Position numbers and translations under genes: made by a program. Shown one piece after another: positions 39,240-52,372 of a stretch of 64,000 bases of DNA. The notes beneath the pieces were generated by a model. It worked only from the letters and a program-made list of their open reading frames with translations, did not search any database and was not told the DNA's origin. The stretch comes from Polychytrium aggregatum (lineage: Eukaryota > Chytridiomycota > Chytridiomycetes > Polychytriales), in assembly GCF_025602895.1 (NCBI RefSeq), contig NW_026516218.1, forward strand, positions 840,127 through 904,126. The letters are read 5' to 3'. How positions within the stretch are numbered: position 1 is the first letter of the stretch; each line of letters begins with the position of its first letter.

Positions 39240-42200
39240 GATACGAACATCTTCCCCCTCTGACTCGTCACTATCGGACGATAAGCTTCTTCTTCCGGCC
39301 ACTCTTATCGTCATGAGTCTTTCTGGCCCGGTCTCCATCTCCCTTTCTGTTTTTATTGATGATGGATGTTCCGCTCTTGCCCTCATTGATCCTGCCTTTG
39401 CCGATCTCCATAAACTCTCTCTTATCCCTCTTTCTACTCCTTACTCCGTTTCCCTTGCTGATGGTTCTTCGGCCGGTTTCATTCGTTTCCAAACCGCGCC
39501 TTTGACTCTGACCATTGGTTCCCACACCGAGTCGATTTCTTTTCTTGTGACTCGACTCTCCACCACTCCCATCACTCTTGGTCTTCCCTGGATGCGCTTG
39601 CATAATCCAGTTGTTAATTGGAAGTCCCTCTCCCTTTCATTCTCCGATCCCTCTTGCCTTGCTGATGGACACATCCTCGCGGATGTCTCTGCTTCTTCCT
39701 TGGACACTCCGTCCGCTTCCGGCTCCTCGCCTCCCCCTTCGGGCACTTCGCCTTTGACTCCTCCTCCCTCCGGTCCTTCCCTTACACCGGTTCCCTCCTT
39801 TGGCACTTCGCCTTCCCTTTCTTCCCGCCTTGACTCTGCTTCGCTTTCTGAAGAGCCAACGGCTTTATCTTCACCCGACATTGAGCTCGTTAATGCGGCG
39901 AGTCTTCTCCGTCTTGCACGGGAAGACAAGCTCGACATTTTCGCTGCCCAAATGGATATCCGTCCTCCTTCGCCGGAGACGTATCCTACGGTGTCGATAA
40001 GGTCCGTGCTCACGACGAAGGTGTATGCCGAGTCTGGCACCCCTGTTGACTCTCGAGGCGTCCCACTCAAATACAATGAGTTTGGCGACGTTTTCAGCCT
40101 CAAGTCTGACCCTCCTTCTTCCTTGCCTCCTCATCGTCCGTATGACTTGTCCATTGAGTTTGTACGGACCGAGGATGGAAAGGAACCTCGTTTGCCAAAG
40201 CCGGGGAAAGTCTATCCTTTGTCCCCGGCCGAGGAATCTGCTCTTTCGGAGTATCTGACCAACGCCCTCGCACGTGGTTGGATCTCCAAATCCTCTTCTC
40301 CCGTTGGTGCTCCCTGCTTCTTCGTGAAGAAGCCCAATGGTGGTCTTCGCCTTTGCGTCGACTACCGAGGCCTCAATGCCATCACGAAGAAGAACCGTTA
40401 CCCACTTCCCCTCTTCCAGGATCTTCTGGATAAACTTTCTTCTGCCCGCGTCTTCTCACACCTCGACCTTCCTGATGCTTACCACTTGGTTCGTGTCAAG
40501 AAGGGCGATGAGTGGAAGACTGCTTTTGTTTGCAAATCTGGCTCATTTGAGTACAATGTTATCCCCTTTGGTCTTTCGAATGCCCCCGCTGCTTTTCAGT
40601 TTTTTATGAACGACATCTTCTCGGACCTCCTTGGTGTCTGTGTTGTCATTTATCTTGACGACATCCTGATCTTCTCAAAAGATCCCCAGGAGCATGAGGA
40701 GCATGTTAAGCTTGTTCTCTCTCGCCTTCGTGAACACTCCCTTAAGGTCAATCCGGCCAAGTGTTCTTTTGACCTTTCTGAAGTTGACTTTCTCGGCATG
40801 ATCATTTCTGCCGATGGCATCAAAATGGACCCTGCCAAGGTCGAGGCCGTTTCCCTTTGGCCTGTTCCCTCTTCTGCTCGCGATATCCAAGTCTTTATTG
40901 GTTTCGCAAACTTTTACCGCCGCTTCGTCAAGGACTTTTCCGCACTTGCTCGTCCTTTGACTTCCCTCACTACCAAATCCTCCACCTTCTCTTGGTCTCC
41001 CGAGGCCCAAGAGGCTTTTGATTCTCTTAAACTTTCCTTCACTTCCGCACCTATTCTTCGATACTTTGATTTCTCTAAACCCGCTGTCATCGAGCCCGAT
41101 GCTTCTGACTTTGCTTTGGGTGCCGTCCTTTCTCAGTTTGACCCTGACGGCGCTCTTCACCCCGTTGCTTTTCACTCTCGGCAATTCCGTCCCGCCGAGG
41201 TGAATTATGACACTCACGACAAAGAGCTCCTCGCCATTGTCGATTCCTTTACCGCCTGGCGTCATTACTTGATGGCTGCCGACCCTGATATTCCCACTCT
41301 TGTTTTCTCTGATCATCAGAACCTTACCCGGTTCACTGCCGCTTCTCAACTTTCTCGCCGCCAGTTCCGGTGGGCCCAATTCCTTTCTGACTTTGCTTTT
41401 CGCATTTACCACCGCCCTGGTCGTCTCAACACCAAAGCCGATGCTCTCAGTCGCCGTTCTGACTTTGAGATAAAGCCTGGTGACTCCCTCCACTCCACCA
41501 ACTTCCTTCAGCTGTTCGAGTCTATTTCTCTCGACAGCATCACTGTTATCGGCTCGAATCCCGACTTTCTTTCCGAGATTCGAGCTGCCACCCTTTCTTG
41601 TTCCCTCCTTTCTGACTTTAACGCCAAACGTCTTGATGGCGATTACTCCTTCCGTGACGGTCTCCTTTACTTTAAAGACCTGATCGTTGTCCCTTCCCCC
41701 GAGCTCCAGCTCAAAGTGTTTGAGCAACGTCACTGCTCCGCTGCCGCTGGTCACTTTGGTCTTGCCAAGACCGTTGAGCTCGTCTCCCGGGACTTTCACT
41801 GGCCCCGGCTTCGTAAGTCTGTGCGTCGCTTCATTGCTAATTGTGAAGCGTGCCAGCGAGCCAAGCCGTCCCGTCACTCCCCTTATGGTTTACTTCATCC
41901 TCTCCCCGTTCCTTCCGAACGTTGGTGGGACCTGTCGATGGACTTCATCACGGATCTCCCACCTTCGAACGGTTTTGACTCGATCTTCGTGGTTAAGGAC
42001 CGCCTGTCCAAACAAGCACACTTTGTGCCCACCACGAAGACGGTTACAGGCGAGCAAACCGCCGAACTCTTCCTCTCCCACATCTTCCGCTTGCATGGTT
42101 GTCCCCGGTCTATTGTTTCGGACCGAGGAACTCAGTTTACTTCGGCCTTCTGGAGGCGCTTCAATGAGCTTCTGAAGACGAAGATTTCCCTTTCTTCTGC

Positions 42201-43011
42201 CTTCCACCCCGAGACCGACGGTTCGACCGAGGTTCTCAACCAGGTCATCGAGCAGTATTTGCGTATCCATTGCAATTACCTGCAAGACGACTGGACCCTT
42301 CACCTTCCCCTTGCCGAGTTCACTTACAACAACTCGGAAAACACCTCCACTGGCATGACTCCCTTCTTTGCAGTCCATGGCCATCACCCCATTTTCGATC
42401 CCTCTATCATTCGTGATCCCTCTGTTGTGCCCTCTGCCGAAGAACGTGTCGACCGACTTCAGACCGTTCTCGAGGATCTCAAGGCCAACCTCCGGGTTGC
42501 CCAAGAGTCCTACACTGTGCAGGCCAACAAATCCCGTCTCCCCACTCCCGACATCTCCGTTGGCGACCTCGTTTTTCTGGATCGTCGCCACATTCCGCAC
42601 CCTTCGTCCCTCCAACAAGCTTGATCCAGAAAAAGCTTGGCCCCTTTAAAGTTCTTCGCCGCATCAACCCCGTTGCCTTTGAAGCTTAAACTCCCTTCCA
42701 CACTCAAAGTCCACCCCGTCTTTCATGTATCCCTCCTTGAACCCCGAACGAAGGACATTGTTCCCGAGTTCACCCAACCCGAACCTCCACCCATTCTTGT
42801 TGACTCCCAGGAAGAGTTTGAGGTCGAGACTGTTCTCGATTCTCGGCTCTTCCGTGGTCGCTTACAGTACTTGGTTCAGTGGAAGGGCTATTCCGAGACT
42901 GACCGGTCTTGGGAGCCCGCTGCCAATGTTTCCCACGCCACTGATCTTGTTGCTGACTTCCACCTTCGCTATCCCTCAAAGCCGAAGGCGACGTCCGGAG
43001 TTCGTCGCTAA
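39190..43011 (+). CDS. pol: A2 Pol (protease, RT, RNase H, integrase, chromodomain)
   Basis: Read in the -1 frame after the slippery site. Protease block VFIDDGCSALALID (DDG instead of DSG/DTG), reverse transcriptase VVIYLDDILIFSKD, RNase H IEPDASDFALGAVLSQ, integrase zinc motif (H...H...CEAC) and DDE core (MDFITDLPPS, SDRGTQFTSAF, ETDGSTE), and a chromodomain (LQYLVQWKGYSETDRSWEP) that targets integration to marked chromatin. Three one-base insertions near 42591, 42625 and 42683, relative to the other copies, break the frame and together restore it; a TGA results at 42622. They may be assembly errors. The stop is TAA at 43009-43011. Confidence 0.85.
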
Positions 43012-43023
43012 GGAAGGGGATGA
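43012..43023 (+). promoter_or_regulatory. A2 polypurine tract
   Basis: GGAAGGGGATGA between the pol stop and the 3' LTR primes plus-strand synthesis. Confidence 0.7.
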
Positions 43024-43815
43024 TGTTAGGGATAGCTCCTGCTTGTTCTCCACTTTGACTGCACACTTGGCTATTCTTTTGCCTTTCTGTTTGTTTGTGT
43101 GTAGCCTTGCAGTTCCCCTCCGATTTTCCGCCTTTTGCCTGTCTTTTCCGCTCCTTCCGCACTTCCGTTTTCCCCGCGCTGCTCCGCTTCCTTTGTCTTC
43201 TTCGCACGCGCCGGTTTGTTTGTGCACGCGCCTTGCTGCGATTGGTTGCAATTCGGCTGCCGGTCATGTGTCCCCCCACCGGTGACTCATGACCTGCCTG
43301 ACCGCCCCGATCTCTTGTTCATCTCGCATGCATTTGCCCCAACCTTATACTTGACCAATCCGCTTCTTGGACGTTGAGTCACATTGCTTCGCCTTTGCAC
43401 GTTTCTCCTGCCAGGTGCTTCGCTTTTGCTTGCGCCTCTCTCGCTTTGGTTCTCTGCCTGTCTCGGTGGTCCTTCTCGGCCCTCGTTCGTGCATCGCCCC
43501 CTTCGCCCTGCTCGATCGCCCACTTTTCCCTCCCTTGGCCGCCCTTCGCTGCCAAGTCCGGACTTGTCTATAAATAGCCTGACCCCCGCGATGTGTAGTC
43601 GAACCTTAGCGTTCAAAATAGGACTAAATAAAGTGCCTTCTACTTTATTCTCTGAGTGTTCCTCACGTCTCATTTCGAGACTAGTCTTATCTTGAACGGA
43701 TCTTTGCTTCCCTCGCTCCCTCTCCGAGTCCACTTCGGACTCTACCCTTGCTTTCCCTGAGCTCACTTCGAGCTCACTTCTTCTTTTGCCGTTGAGTCCC
43801 CTTTGGACTCTAACA
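43024..43815 (+). repeat. A2 3' LTR (792 bp)
   Basis: Follows the purine tract directly; nearly identical to 37405-38195. Confidence 0.92.
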
Positions 43816-43820
43816 CAAGC

Positions 43821-44223
43821 AAAAGCGAAGCACCTGGCAGGAGAAACGTGCAAAGGCGAAGCAATGTGACTCAACGTCCAAGAAGCGGATTGGTCAAGTA
43901 TAAGGTTGGGGCAAATGCATGCGAGATGAACAAGAGATCGGGGCGGTCAGGCAGGTCATGAGTCACCGGTGGGGGGACACATGACCGGCAGCCGAATTGC
44001 AACCAATCGCAGCAAGGCGCGTGCACAAACAAACCGGCGCGTGCGAAGAAGACAAAGGAAGCGGAGCAGCGCGGGAAAACGGAAGTGCGGAAGGAGCGGA
44101 AAAGACAGGCAAAAGGCGGAAAATCGGAGGGGAACTGCAAGGCTACACACAAACAAACAGAAAGGCAAAAGAATAGCCAAGTGTGCAGTCAAAGTGGAGA
44201 ACAAGCAGGAGCTATCCCTAACA
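43821..44223 (-). repeat. A3 3' LTR, right part
   Basis: Continues AAAAGCGAAGCACC and ends CTAACA at 44223. Together with the left part it is 791 bp. Confidence 0.88.
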
Positions 44224-44235
44224 TCATCCCCTTCC

Positions 44236-47200
44236 TTAGCGACGAACTCCGGACGTCGCCTTCGGCTTTGAGGGATAGCGAAGGTGGAAGTCAGCAACAA
44301 GATCAGTGGCGTGGGAAACATTGGCAGCGGGCTCCCAAGACCGGTCAGTCTCGGAATAGCCCTTCCACTGAACCAAGTACTGTAAGCGACCACGGAAGAG
44401 CCGAGAATCGAGAACAGTCTCGACCTCAAACTCTTCCTGGGAGTCAACAAGAATGGGAGGTGGTTCGGGTTGGGTGAACTCGGGAACAATGTCCTTCGTT
44501 CGGGGTTCAAGGAGGGATACATGAAAACGGGGTGAACTTTGAGTGTGGAAGGGAGTTTAAGCTCAAAGGCAACGGGGTTGATGCGGCGAAGAACTTTAAA
44601 GGGGCCAAGCTTTTTCTGATCAAGCTTGTTGGAGGGACGAAGGGTGCGGATGTGGCGACGATCAAGAAAAACGAGGTCGCCAACGGAGATGTCGGGAGTG
44701 GGGAGACGGGATTTGTTGGCCTGCACAGTGTAGGACTCTTGGGCAACCCGGAGGTTGGCCTTGAGATCCTCGAGAACGGTCTGAAGTCGGTCGACACGTT
44801 CTTCGGCAGAGGGCACAACAGAGGGATCACGGAATGATAGAGGGATCGAAAAATGGGGTGATGGCCATGGACTGCAAAGAAGGGAGTCATGCCAGTGGAG
44901 GTGTTTTCCGAGTTGTTGTAAGTGAACTCGGCAAGGGGAAGGTGAAGGGTCCAGTCGTCTTGCAGGTAATTGCAATGGATACGCAAATACTGCTCGATGA
45001 CCTGGTTGAGAACCTCGGTCGAACCGTCGGTCTCGGGGTGGAAGGCAGAAGAAAGGGAAATCTTCGTCTTCAGAAGCTCATTGAAGCGCCTCCAGAAGGC
45101 CGAAGTAAACTGAGTTCCTCGGTCCGAAACAATAGACCGGGGACAACCATGCAAGCGGAAGATGTGGGAGAGGAAGAGTTCGGCGGTTTGCTCGCCTGTA
45201 ACCGTCTTCGTGGTGGGCACAAAGTGTGCTTGTTTGGACAGGCGGTCCTTAACCACGAAGATCGAGTCAAAGCCGTTCGAAGGTGGGAGATCCGTGATGA
45301 AGTCCATCGACAGGTCCCACCAACGTTCGGAAGGAACGGGGAGAGGGATGAAGTAAACCATAAGGGGAGTGACGGGACGGCTTGGCTCGCTGGCACGCTT
45401 CACAATTAGCAATGAAGCGACGCACAGACTTACGAAGCCGGGGCCAGTGAAAGTCCCGGGAGATGAGCTCAACGGTCTTGGCAAGACCAAAGTGACCAGC
45501 GGCAGCGGAGCAGTGACGTTGCTCAAACACTTTGAGCTGGAGCTCGGGGGAAGGGACAACGATCAGGTCTTTAAAGTAAAGGAGACCGTCACGGAAGGAG
45601 TAATCGCCATCAAGACGTTTGGCGTTGAAGTCAGAAAGGAGGGAACAAGAAAGGGTGGCAGCTCGAATCTCGGAAAGAAAGTCGGGATTCGAGCCGATAA
45701 CAGTGATGCTGTCGAGAGAAATAGACTCGAACAGCTGAAGGAAGTTGGTGGAGTGGAGGGAGTCACCAGGCTTTATCTCAAAGTCAGAACGGCGACTGAG
45801 AGCATCGGCTTTGGTGTTGAGACGACCAGGGCGGTGGTAAATGCGAAAAGCAAAGTCAGAAAGGAATTGGGCCCACCGGAACTGGCGGCGAGAAAGTTGA
45901 GAAGCGGCAGTGAACCGGGTAAGGTTCTGATGATCAGAGAAAACAAGAGTGGGAATATCAGGGTCGGCAGCCATCAAGTAATGACGCCAGGCGGTAAAGG
46001 AATCGACAATGGCGAGGAGCTCTTTGTCGTGAGTGTCATAATTCACCTCGGCGGGACGGAATTGCCGAGAGTGAAAAGCAACGGGGTGAAGAGCGCCGTC
46101 AGGGTCAAACTGAGAAAGGACGGCACCCAAAGCAAAGTCAGAAGCATCGGGCTCGATGACAGCGGGTTTAGAGAAATCAAAGTATCGAAGAATAGGTGCG
46201 GAAGTGAAGGAAAGTTTAAGAGAATCAAAAGCCTCTTGGGCCTCGGGAGACCAAGAGAAGGTGGAGGATTTGGTAGTGAGGGAAGTCAAAGGACGAGCAA
46301 GTGCGGAAAAGTCCTTGACGAAGCGGCGGTAAAAGTTTGCGAAACCAATAAAGACTTGGATATCGCGAGCAGAAGAGGGAACAGGCCAAAGGGAAACGGC
46401 CTCGACCTTGGCAGGGTCCATTTTGATGCCATCGGCAGAAATGATCATGCCGAGAAAGTCAACTTCAGAAAGGTCAAAAGAACACTTGGCCGGATTGACC
46501 TTAAGGGAGTGTTCACGAAGGCGAGAGAGAACAAGCTTAACATGCTCCTCATGCTCCTGGGGATCTTTTGAGAAGATCAGGATGTCGTCAAGATAAATGA
46601 CAACACAGACACCAAGGAGGTCCGAGAAGATGTCGTTCATAAAAAACTGAAAAGCAGCGGGGGCATTCGAAAGACCAAAGGGGATAACATTGTACTCAAA
46701 TGAGCCAGATTTGCAAACAAAAGCAGTCTTCCACTCATCGCCCTTCTTGACACGAACCAAGTGGTAAGCATCAGGAAGGTCGAGGTGTGAGAAGACGCGG
46801 GCAGAAGAAAGTTTATCCAGAAGATCCTGGAAGAGGGGAAGTGGGTAACGGTTCTTCTTCGTGATGGCATTGAGGCCTCGGTAGTCGACGCAAAGGCGAA
46901 GACCACCATTGGGCTTCTTCACGAAGAAGCAGGGAGCACCAACGGGAGAAGAGGATTTGGAGATCCAACCACGTGCGAGGGCGTTGGTCAGATACTCCGA
47001 AAGAGCAGATTCCTCGGCCGGGGACAAAGGATAGACTTTCCCCGGCTTTGGCAAACGAGGTTCCTTTCCATCCTCGGTCCGTACAAACTCAATGGACAAG
47101 TCATACGGACGATGAGGAGGCAAGGAAGAAGGAGGGTCAGACTTGAGGCTGAAAACGTCGCCAAACTCATTGTATTTGAGTGGGACGCCTCGAGAGTCAA

Positions 47201-48056
47201 CAGGGGTGCCAGACTCGGCATACACCTTCGTCGTGAGCACGGACCTTATCGACACCGTAGGATACGTCTCCGGCGAAGGAGGACGGATATCCATTTGGGC
47301 AGCGAAAATGTCGAGCTTGTCTTCCCGTGCAAGACGGAGAAGACTCGCCGCATTAACGAGCTCAATGTCGGGTGAAGATAAAGCCGTTGGCTCTTCAGAA
47401 AGCGAAGCAGAGTCAAGGCGGGAAGAAAGGGAAGGCGAAGTGCCAAAGGAGGGAACCGGTGTAAGGGAAGGACCGGAGGGAGGAGGAGTCAAAGGCGAAG
47501 TGCCCGAAGGGGGAGGCGAGGAGCCGGAAGCGGACGGAGTGTCCAAGGAAGAAGCAGAGACATCCGCGAGGATGTGTCCATCAGCAAGGCAAGAGGGATC
47601 GGAGAATGAAAGGGAGAGGGACTTCCAATTAACAACTGGATTATGCAAGCGCATCCAGGGAAGACCAAGAGTGATGGGAGTGGTGGAGAGTCGAGTCACA
47701 AGAAAAGAAATCGACTCGGTGTGGGAACCAATGGTCAGAGTCAAAGGCGCGGTTTGGAAACGAATGAAACCGGCCGAAGAACCATCAGCAAGGGAAACGG
47801 AGTAAGGAGTAGAAAGAGGGATAAGAGAGAGTTTATGGAGATCGGCAAAGGCAGGATCAATGAGGGCAAGAGCGGAACATCCATCATCAATAAAAACAGA
47901 AAGGGAGATGGAGACCGGGCCAGAAAGACTCATGACGATAAGAGTGGCCGGAAGAAGAAGCTTATCGTCCGATAGTGACGAGTCAGAGGGGGAAGATGTT
48001 CGTATCGCCGAACAGACCACCTCGCTTACTTGCGAGGTGCTGCTCGGCTGTGAGCA
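44236..48056 (-). pseudogene. pol: A3 Pol, frameshifted
   Basis: Same domains as A2 pol. The frame is intact from the gag junction to the integrase zinc region (down to about 45350). It breaks there at an extra C in CATCCCTCTCCCC, and again near 44850 and 44530 by single-base changes. All domains are still recognisable, including the DDE core and chromodomain. Confidence 0.82.
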
Positions 48057-48981
48057 TTTCCCGAGTTCCGTTTGACCAGAACCGGGCACTGCTGAACATC
48101 GCGACTGCCGGGACAAGACTTTTCCCCGCAGTACAAGCAGAGACCCTGCTCACGACGTCGCTTTTTCTCGACGTCGGAGAGCTTAGCAGGGCGGACCGAG
48201 ACAGAGTCAAGGTCCATGGGAGTGGGTGCAGAAGAGGAGGAAGAAGAAACATGCGCGGGAGAATGGTGGTGATGGGGAGCAGAGCGAGAAGAAGGAGGAG
48301 GAGGTTGGGAACGGGAGGAGACCTTGAGACGATGGAGGGCATCGTCGTACTCGACCGCTGCCTTGATCAACTCAGGGCAAGGAAGCGGGAGCGGGGCGGA
48401 GACCGATGAGGTGGAACTTGACCTCAGACTTCAAACCCTCCTTGAAGAAGTGCATCTTGGTGGGTTCAGTCAGTCTGGACGCGGGCGGCGAGCTGGACGA
48501 AGCGGGTGGCGAAGGCTTGGCAGGACTTGAGCTGGACCAAGCGCTTTGAGGTCGTTCAAGGCCTTATCTTGCGAGGAGGCCGTGTCCTCACCGAAGGTCG
48601 ACTTGAGGGCAACTTCAAAATCCGCGAAGGAAGCCGGGAAGCGGTTGGCCATATAAAGGCGGCCTCGTACCACTTGAAAGCTTCACCGCGGAGGAAGGAG
48701 GTGGCATAAAGGACCTTCTGGCGCTCGGGCGCGAAGAAGGCAGGATCGGCGAGGAAGACGAGGTGGCACTGGGCGAGGAAGGCCGTCGTCTCGTCGCGGG
48801 AACCTAGGAACTCCTTGGGCTTGTTCACCTGGTAGACCTGGCGGGGAGCGGCGGCGGGAGCTTGCAGATCTTGGATCTGACGATGGAGAGCAGCGTTCTG
48901 GGTCATGAGGGCGTTCATACGCTCCTCCATGCGCGCCAGATACGCATTGAGATCTGCAGGGGGTGCAGCAGGCTCAGCCAT
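48026..48981 (-). pseudogene. gag: A3 Gag, frameshifted
   Basis: Begins at the ATG at 48981. Single-base indels near 48660, 48545, 48475 and 48390 break the frame in the capsid core; the C-terminal knuckle is intact. The frameshift signal GGGAAAT lies at 48062-48056. Confidence 0.8.
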
Positions 48982-49052
48982 CGGATCGACGAGGGAAAGA
49001 GAGGCGAAAGAAGAAGAAAGGCCGGGAAGCCAAGAGGGAGCGTTCAAAATGA

Positions 49053-49843
49053 TGTTAGAGTCCAAAGGGGACTCAACGGCAAAAGAAGAAGTGAGCTCGA
49101 AGTGAGCTCAGGGAAAGCAAGGGTAGAGTCCGAAGTGGACTCGGAGAGGGAGCGAGGGAAGCAAAGATCCGTTCAAGATAAGACTTGTCTCGAAATGAGA
49201 CGTGAGGAACACTCAGAGAATAAAGTAGAAGGCACTTTATTTAGTCCTATTTTGAACGCTAAGGTTCGACTACACATCGCGGGGGTCAGGCTATTTATAG
49301 ACAAGTCCGGACTTGGCAGCGAAGGGCGGCCAAGGGAGGGAAAAGTGGGCGATCGAGCAGGGCGAAGGGGGCGATGCACGAACGAGGGCCGAGAAGGACC
49401 ACCGAGACAGGCAGAGAACCAAAGCGAGAGAGGCGCAAGCAAAAGCGAAGCACCTGGCAGGAGAAACGTGCAAAGGCGAAGCAATGTGACTCAACGTCCA
49501 AGAAGCGGATTGGTCAAGTATAAGGTTGGGGCAAATGCATGCGAGATGAACAAGAGATCGGGGCGGTCAGGCAGGTCATGAGTCACCGGTGGGGGGACAC
49601 ATGACCGGCAGCCGAATTGCAACCAATCGCAGCAAGGCGCGTGCACAAACAAACCGGCGCGTGCGAAGAAGACAAAGGAAGCGGAGCAGCGCGGGAAAAC
49701 GGAAGTGCGGAAGGAGCGGAAAAGACAGGCAAAAGGCGGAAAATCGGAGGGGAACTGCAAGGCTACACACAAACAAACAGAAAGGCAAAAGAATAGCCAA
49801 GTGTGCAGTCAAAGTGGAGAACAAGCAGGAGCTATCCCTAACA
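49053..49843 (-). repeat. A3 5' LTR (791 bp)
   Basis: TGTTAG...CTAACA. The internal side carries the self-primer site (AGCGTTCAAAAT on the plus strand, 49039-49050), 2 nt from the LTR. Confidence 0.9.
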
Positions 49844-49848
49844 CATTG

Positions 49849-52372
49849 GCAGCGGGCTCCCAAGACCGGTCAGTCTCGGAATAGCCCTTCCACTGAACCA
49901 AGTACTGTAAGCGACCACGGAAGAGCCGAGAATCGAGAACAGTCTCGACCTCAAACTCTTCCTGGGAGTCAACAAGAATGGGTGGAGGTTCGGGTTGGGT
50001 GAACTCGGGAACAATGTCCTTCGTTCGGGGTTCAAGGAGGGATACATGAAAGACGGGGTGGACTTTGAGTGTGGAAGGGAGTTTAAGTTCAAAGGCAACG
50101 GGGTTGATGCGGCGAAGAACTTTAAAGGGGCCAAGCTTTTTCTGATCAAGCTTGTTGGAGGGACGAAGGGTGCGGATGTGGCGACGATCAAGAAAAACGA
50201 GGTCGTCAACGGAGATGTCGGGAGTGGGGAGACGGGATTTGTTGGCCTGCAAAGTGTAGGACTCTTGGGCAACCCGGAGGTTGGCCTTGAGATCCTCGAG
50301 AACGGTCTGAAGTCGGTCGACACGTTCTTCGGCAGAGGGCACAACAGAAGGATCACGGATGATGGAGGGATCAAAAATGGGGTGATGGCCATGGACTGCA
50401 AAGAAGGGAGTCATGCCAGTGGAGGTGTTTTCCGAGTTGTTGTAAGTGAACTCGGCAAGGGGAAGGTGAAGGGTCCAGTCGTCTTGCAGGTAATTGCAAT
50501 GGATACGCAAATACTGCTCGATGACCTGGTTGAGAACCTCGGTCGAACCGTCGGTCTCGGGGTGGAAGGCAGAAGAAAGGGAAATCTTCGTCTTCAGAAG
50601 CTCATTGAAGCGCCTCCAGAAGGCCGAAGTAAACTGAGTTCCTCGGTCCGAAACAATAGACCGGGGACAACCATGCAAGCGGAAGATGTGGGAGAGGAAG
50701 AGTTCGGCGGTTTGCTCGCCTGTAACCGTCTTCGTGGTGGGCACAAAGTGTGCTTGTTTGGACAGGCGGTCCTTAACCACGAAGATGGAGTCAAAGCCGT
50801 TCGAAGGTGGGAGATCCGTGATGAAGTCCATCGACAGGTCCCACCAACGTTCGGAAGGAACGGGGAGAGGGTGAAGTAAACCATAAGGGGAGTGACGGGA
50901 CGGCTTGGCTCGCTGGCACGCTTCACAATTAGCAATGAAGCGACGCACAGACTTACGAAGCCGGGGCCAGTGAAAGTCCCGGGAGATGAGCTCAACGGTC
51001 TTGGCAAGACCAAAGTGACCAGCGGCAGCGGAGCAGTGACGTTGCTCAAACACTTTGAGCTGGAGCTCGGGGGAAGGGACAACGATCAGGTCTTTAAAGT
51101 AAAGGAGACCGTCACGGAAGGAGTAATCGCCATCAAGACGTTTGGCGTTGAAGTCAGAAAGAAGGGAACAAGAAAGGGTGGCAGCTCGAATCTCGGAAAG
51201 AAAATCGGGGTTCGAGCCGATAACGGTGATGCTGTCGAGAGAAATAGACTCGAACAGCTGAAGGAAGTTGGTGGAGTGGAGGGAGTCACCAGGCTTTATC
51301 TCAAAGTCAGAACGGCGACTGAGAGCATCGGCTTTGGTGTTGAGGCGACCAGGGCGGTGGTAAATGCGAAAAGCAAAATCAGAAAGGAATTGGGCCCACC
51401 GGAACTGGCGGCGAGAAAGTTGGGAAGCGGAAGTGAACCGGGTGAGGTTCTGGTGATCAGAGAAAACAAGAGTGGGATGATCGGGGTCGGCAGCCATCAA
51501 GTAATGACGCCAGGCAGTAAAGGAATCGACAATAGCAAGGAGCTCTTTGTCGTGGGTGTCATAATTCACCTCGGCGGGACGGAATTGCCGAGAGTGAAAA
51601 GCAACGGGGTGAAGAGCGCCGTCAGGGTCAAACTGGGAAAGGACGGCACCCAGAGCAAAGTCAGAAGCATCGGGCTCGATGACAGCGGGTTTGGAGAAAT
51701 CAAAGTAACGAAGAATAGGTGCGGAAGTGAATGAACGTTTAAGAGAATCAAAAGCCTCTTGGGCCTCGGGAGACCAAGAGAAGGTGGAGGATTTGGTGGT
51801 GAGTGAAGTCAAAGGACGAGCAAGTGCGGAAAAGTCCTTGACGAAGCGGCGGTAAAAGTTTGCGAAACCAATAAAAACTTGGATGTCGCGAGCAGAAGAG
51901 GGAACAGGCCAAAGGGAAACGGCCTCGACCTTGGCAGGGTCCATTTTAATGCCATCGGCAGAAATGATCATGCCGAGAAAGTCAACTTCAGAAAGGTCAA
52001 AAGAACACTTGGCCGGATTGACCTTAAGAGAGTGTTCACGAAGGCGAGAAAGAACAAGCTTAACATGCTCCTCATGCTCCAGGGGATCTTTTGAGAAGAT
52101 CAGGATGTCGTCAAGATAAATGACAACACAGACACCAAGGAGGTCCGAGAAGATGTCGTTCATAAAAAACTGAAAAGCAGCGGGGGCATTCGAAAGACCA
52201 AAGGGGATAACATTGTACTCGTAAGAGCCAGATTTGCAAACAAAAGCAGTCTTCCACTCATCGCCCTTCTTGACACGAACCAAGTGGTAAGCATCAGGAA
52301 GGTCAAGGTGTGAGAAGACGCGGGCAGAAGAAAGTTTATCCAGAAGATCCTGGAAGAGGGGAAGAGGGTAGC
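49849..52372 (-). pseudogene. pol: A4 Pol, reverse transcriptase to chromodomain
   Basis: One open frame of about 810 codons, from the reverse transcriptase palm region (NRYPL cut off by A5) through YLDDILIFSKD, RNase H, integrase and into the chromodomain (RSWEPAANV), where A3 cut it. It shares subtype changes with A5 (SLKRSFTSAP, DPDHPTLVFS) against A2/A3 (SLKLSFTSAP, DPDIPTLVFS). Protease and gag lie beyond the window. Confidence 0.85.

Larger units (their letters stand above)
37405..43815 (+). mobile_element. A2: complete Ty3 chromovirus (+) nested in the A3 LTR
   Basis: A 6,411-bp element with LTRs at 37405-38195 and 43024-43815. The target duplication is CAAGC (37400-37404 and 43816-43820). 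Order: LTR, self-primer site, gag, -1 frameshift signal, pol (protease, reverse transcriptase, RNase H, integrase, chromodomain), purine tract, LTR. This is the youngest A insertion by nesting. Confidence 0.92.
37017..49843 (-). mobile_element. A3: Ty3 chromovirus (-) containing A2 in its 3' LTR
   Basis: 3' LTR 37017-37404 plus 43821-44223, internal region 44224-49052, 5' LTR 49053-49843. The target duplication is CATTG (37012-37016 and 49844-49848). Without A2 the element would be about 6.4 kb. gag and pol are present in full length but carry many one-base indels. Confidence 0.88.

Noticed and set aside
40675-41877. Long antisense frames (280-400 aa) opposite pol in all A copies
   Set aside because: They follow the codon bias of pol on the other strand, have no domain and are broken by the same indels.
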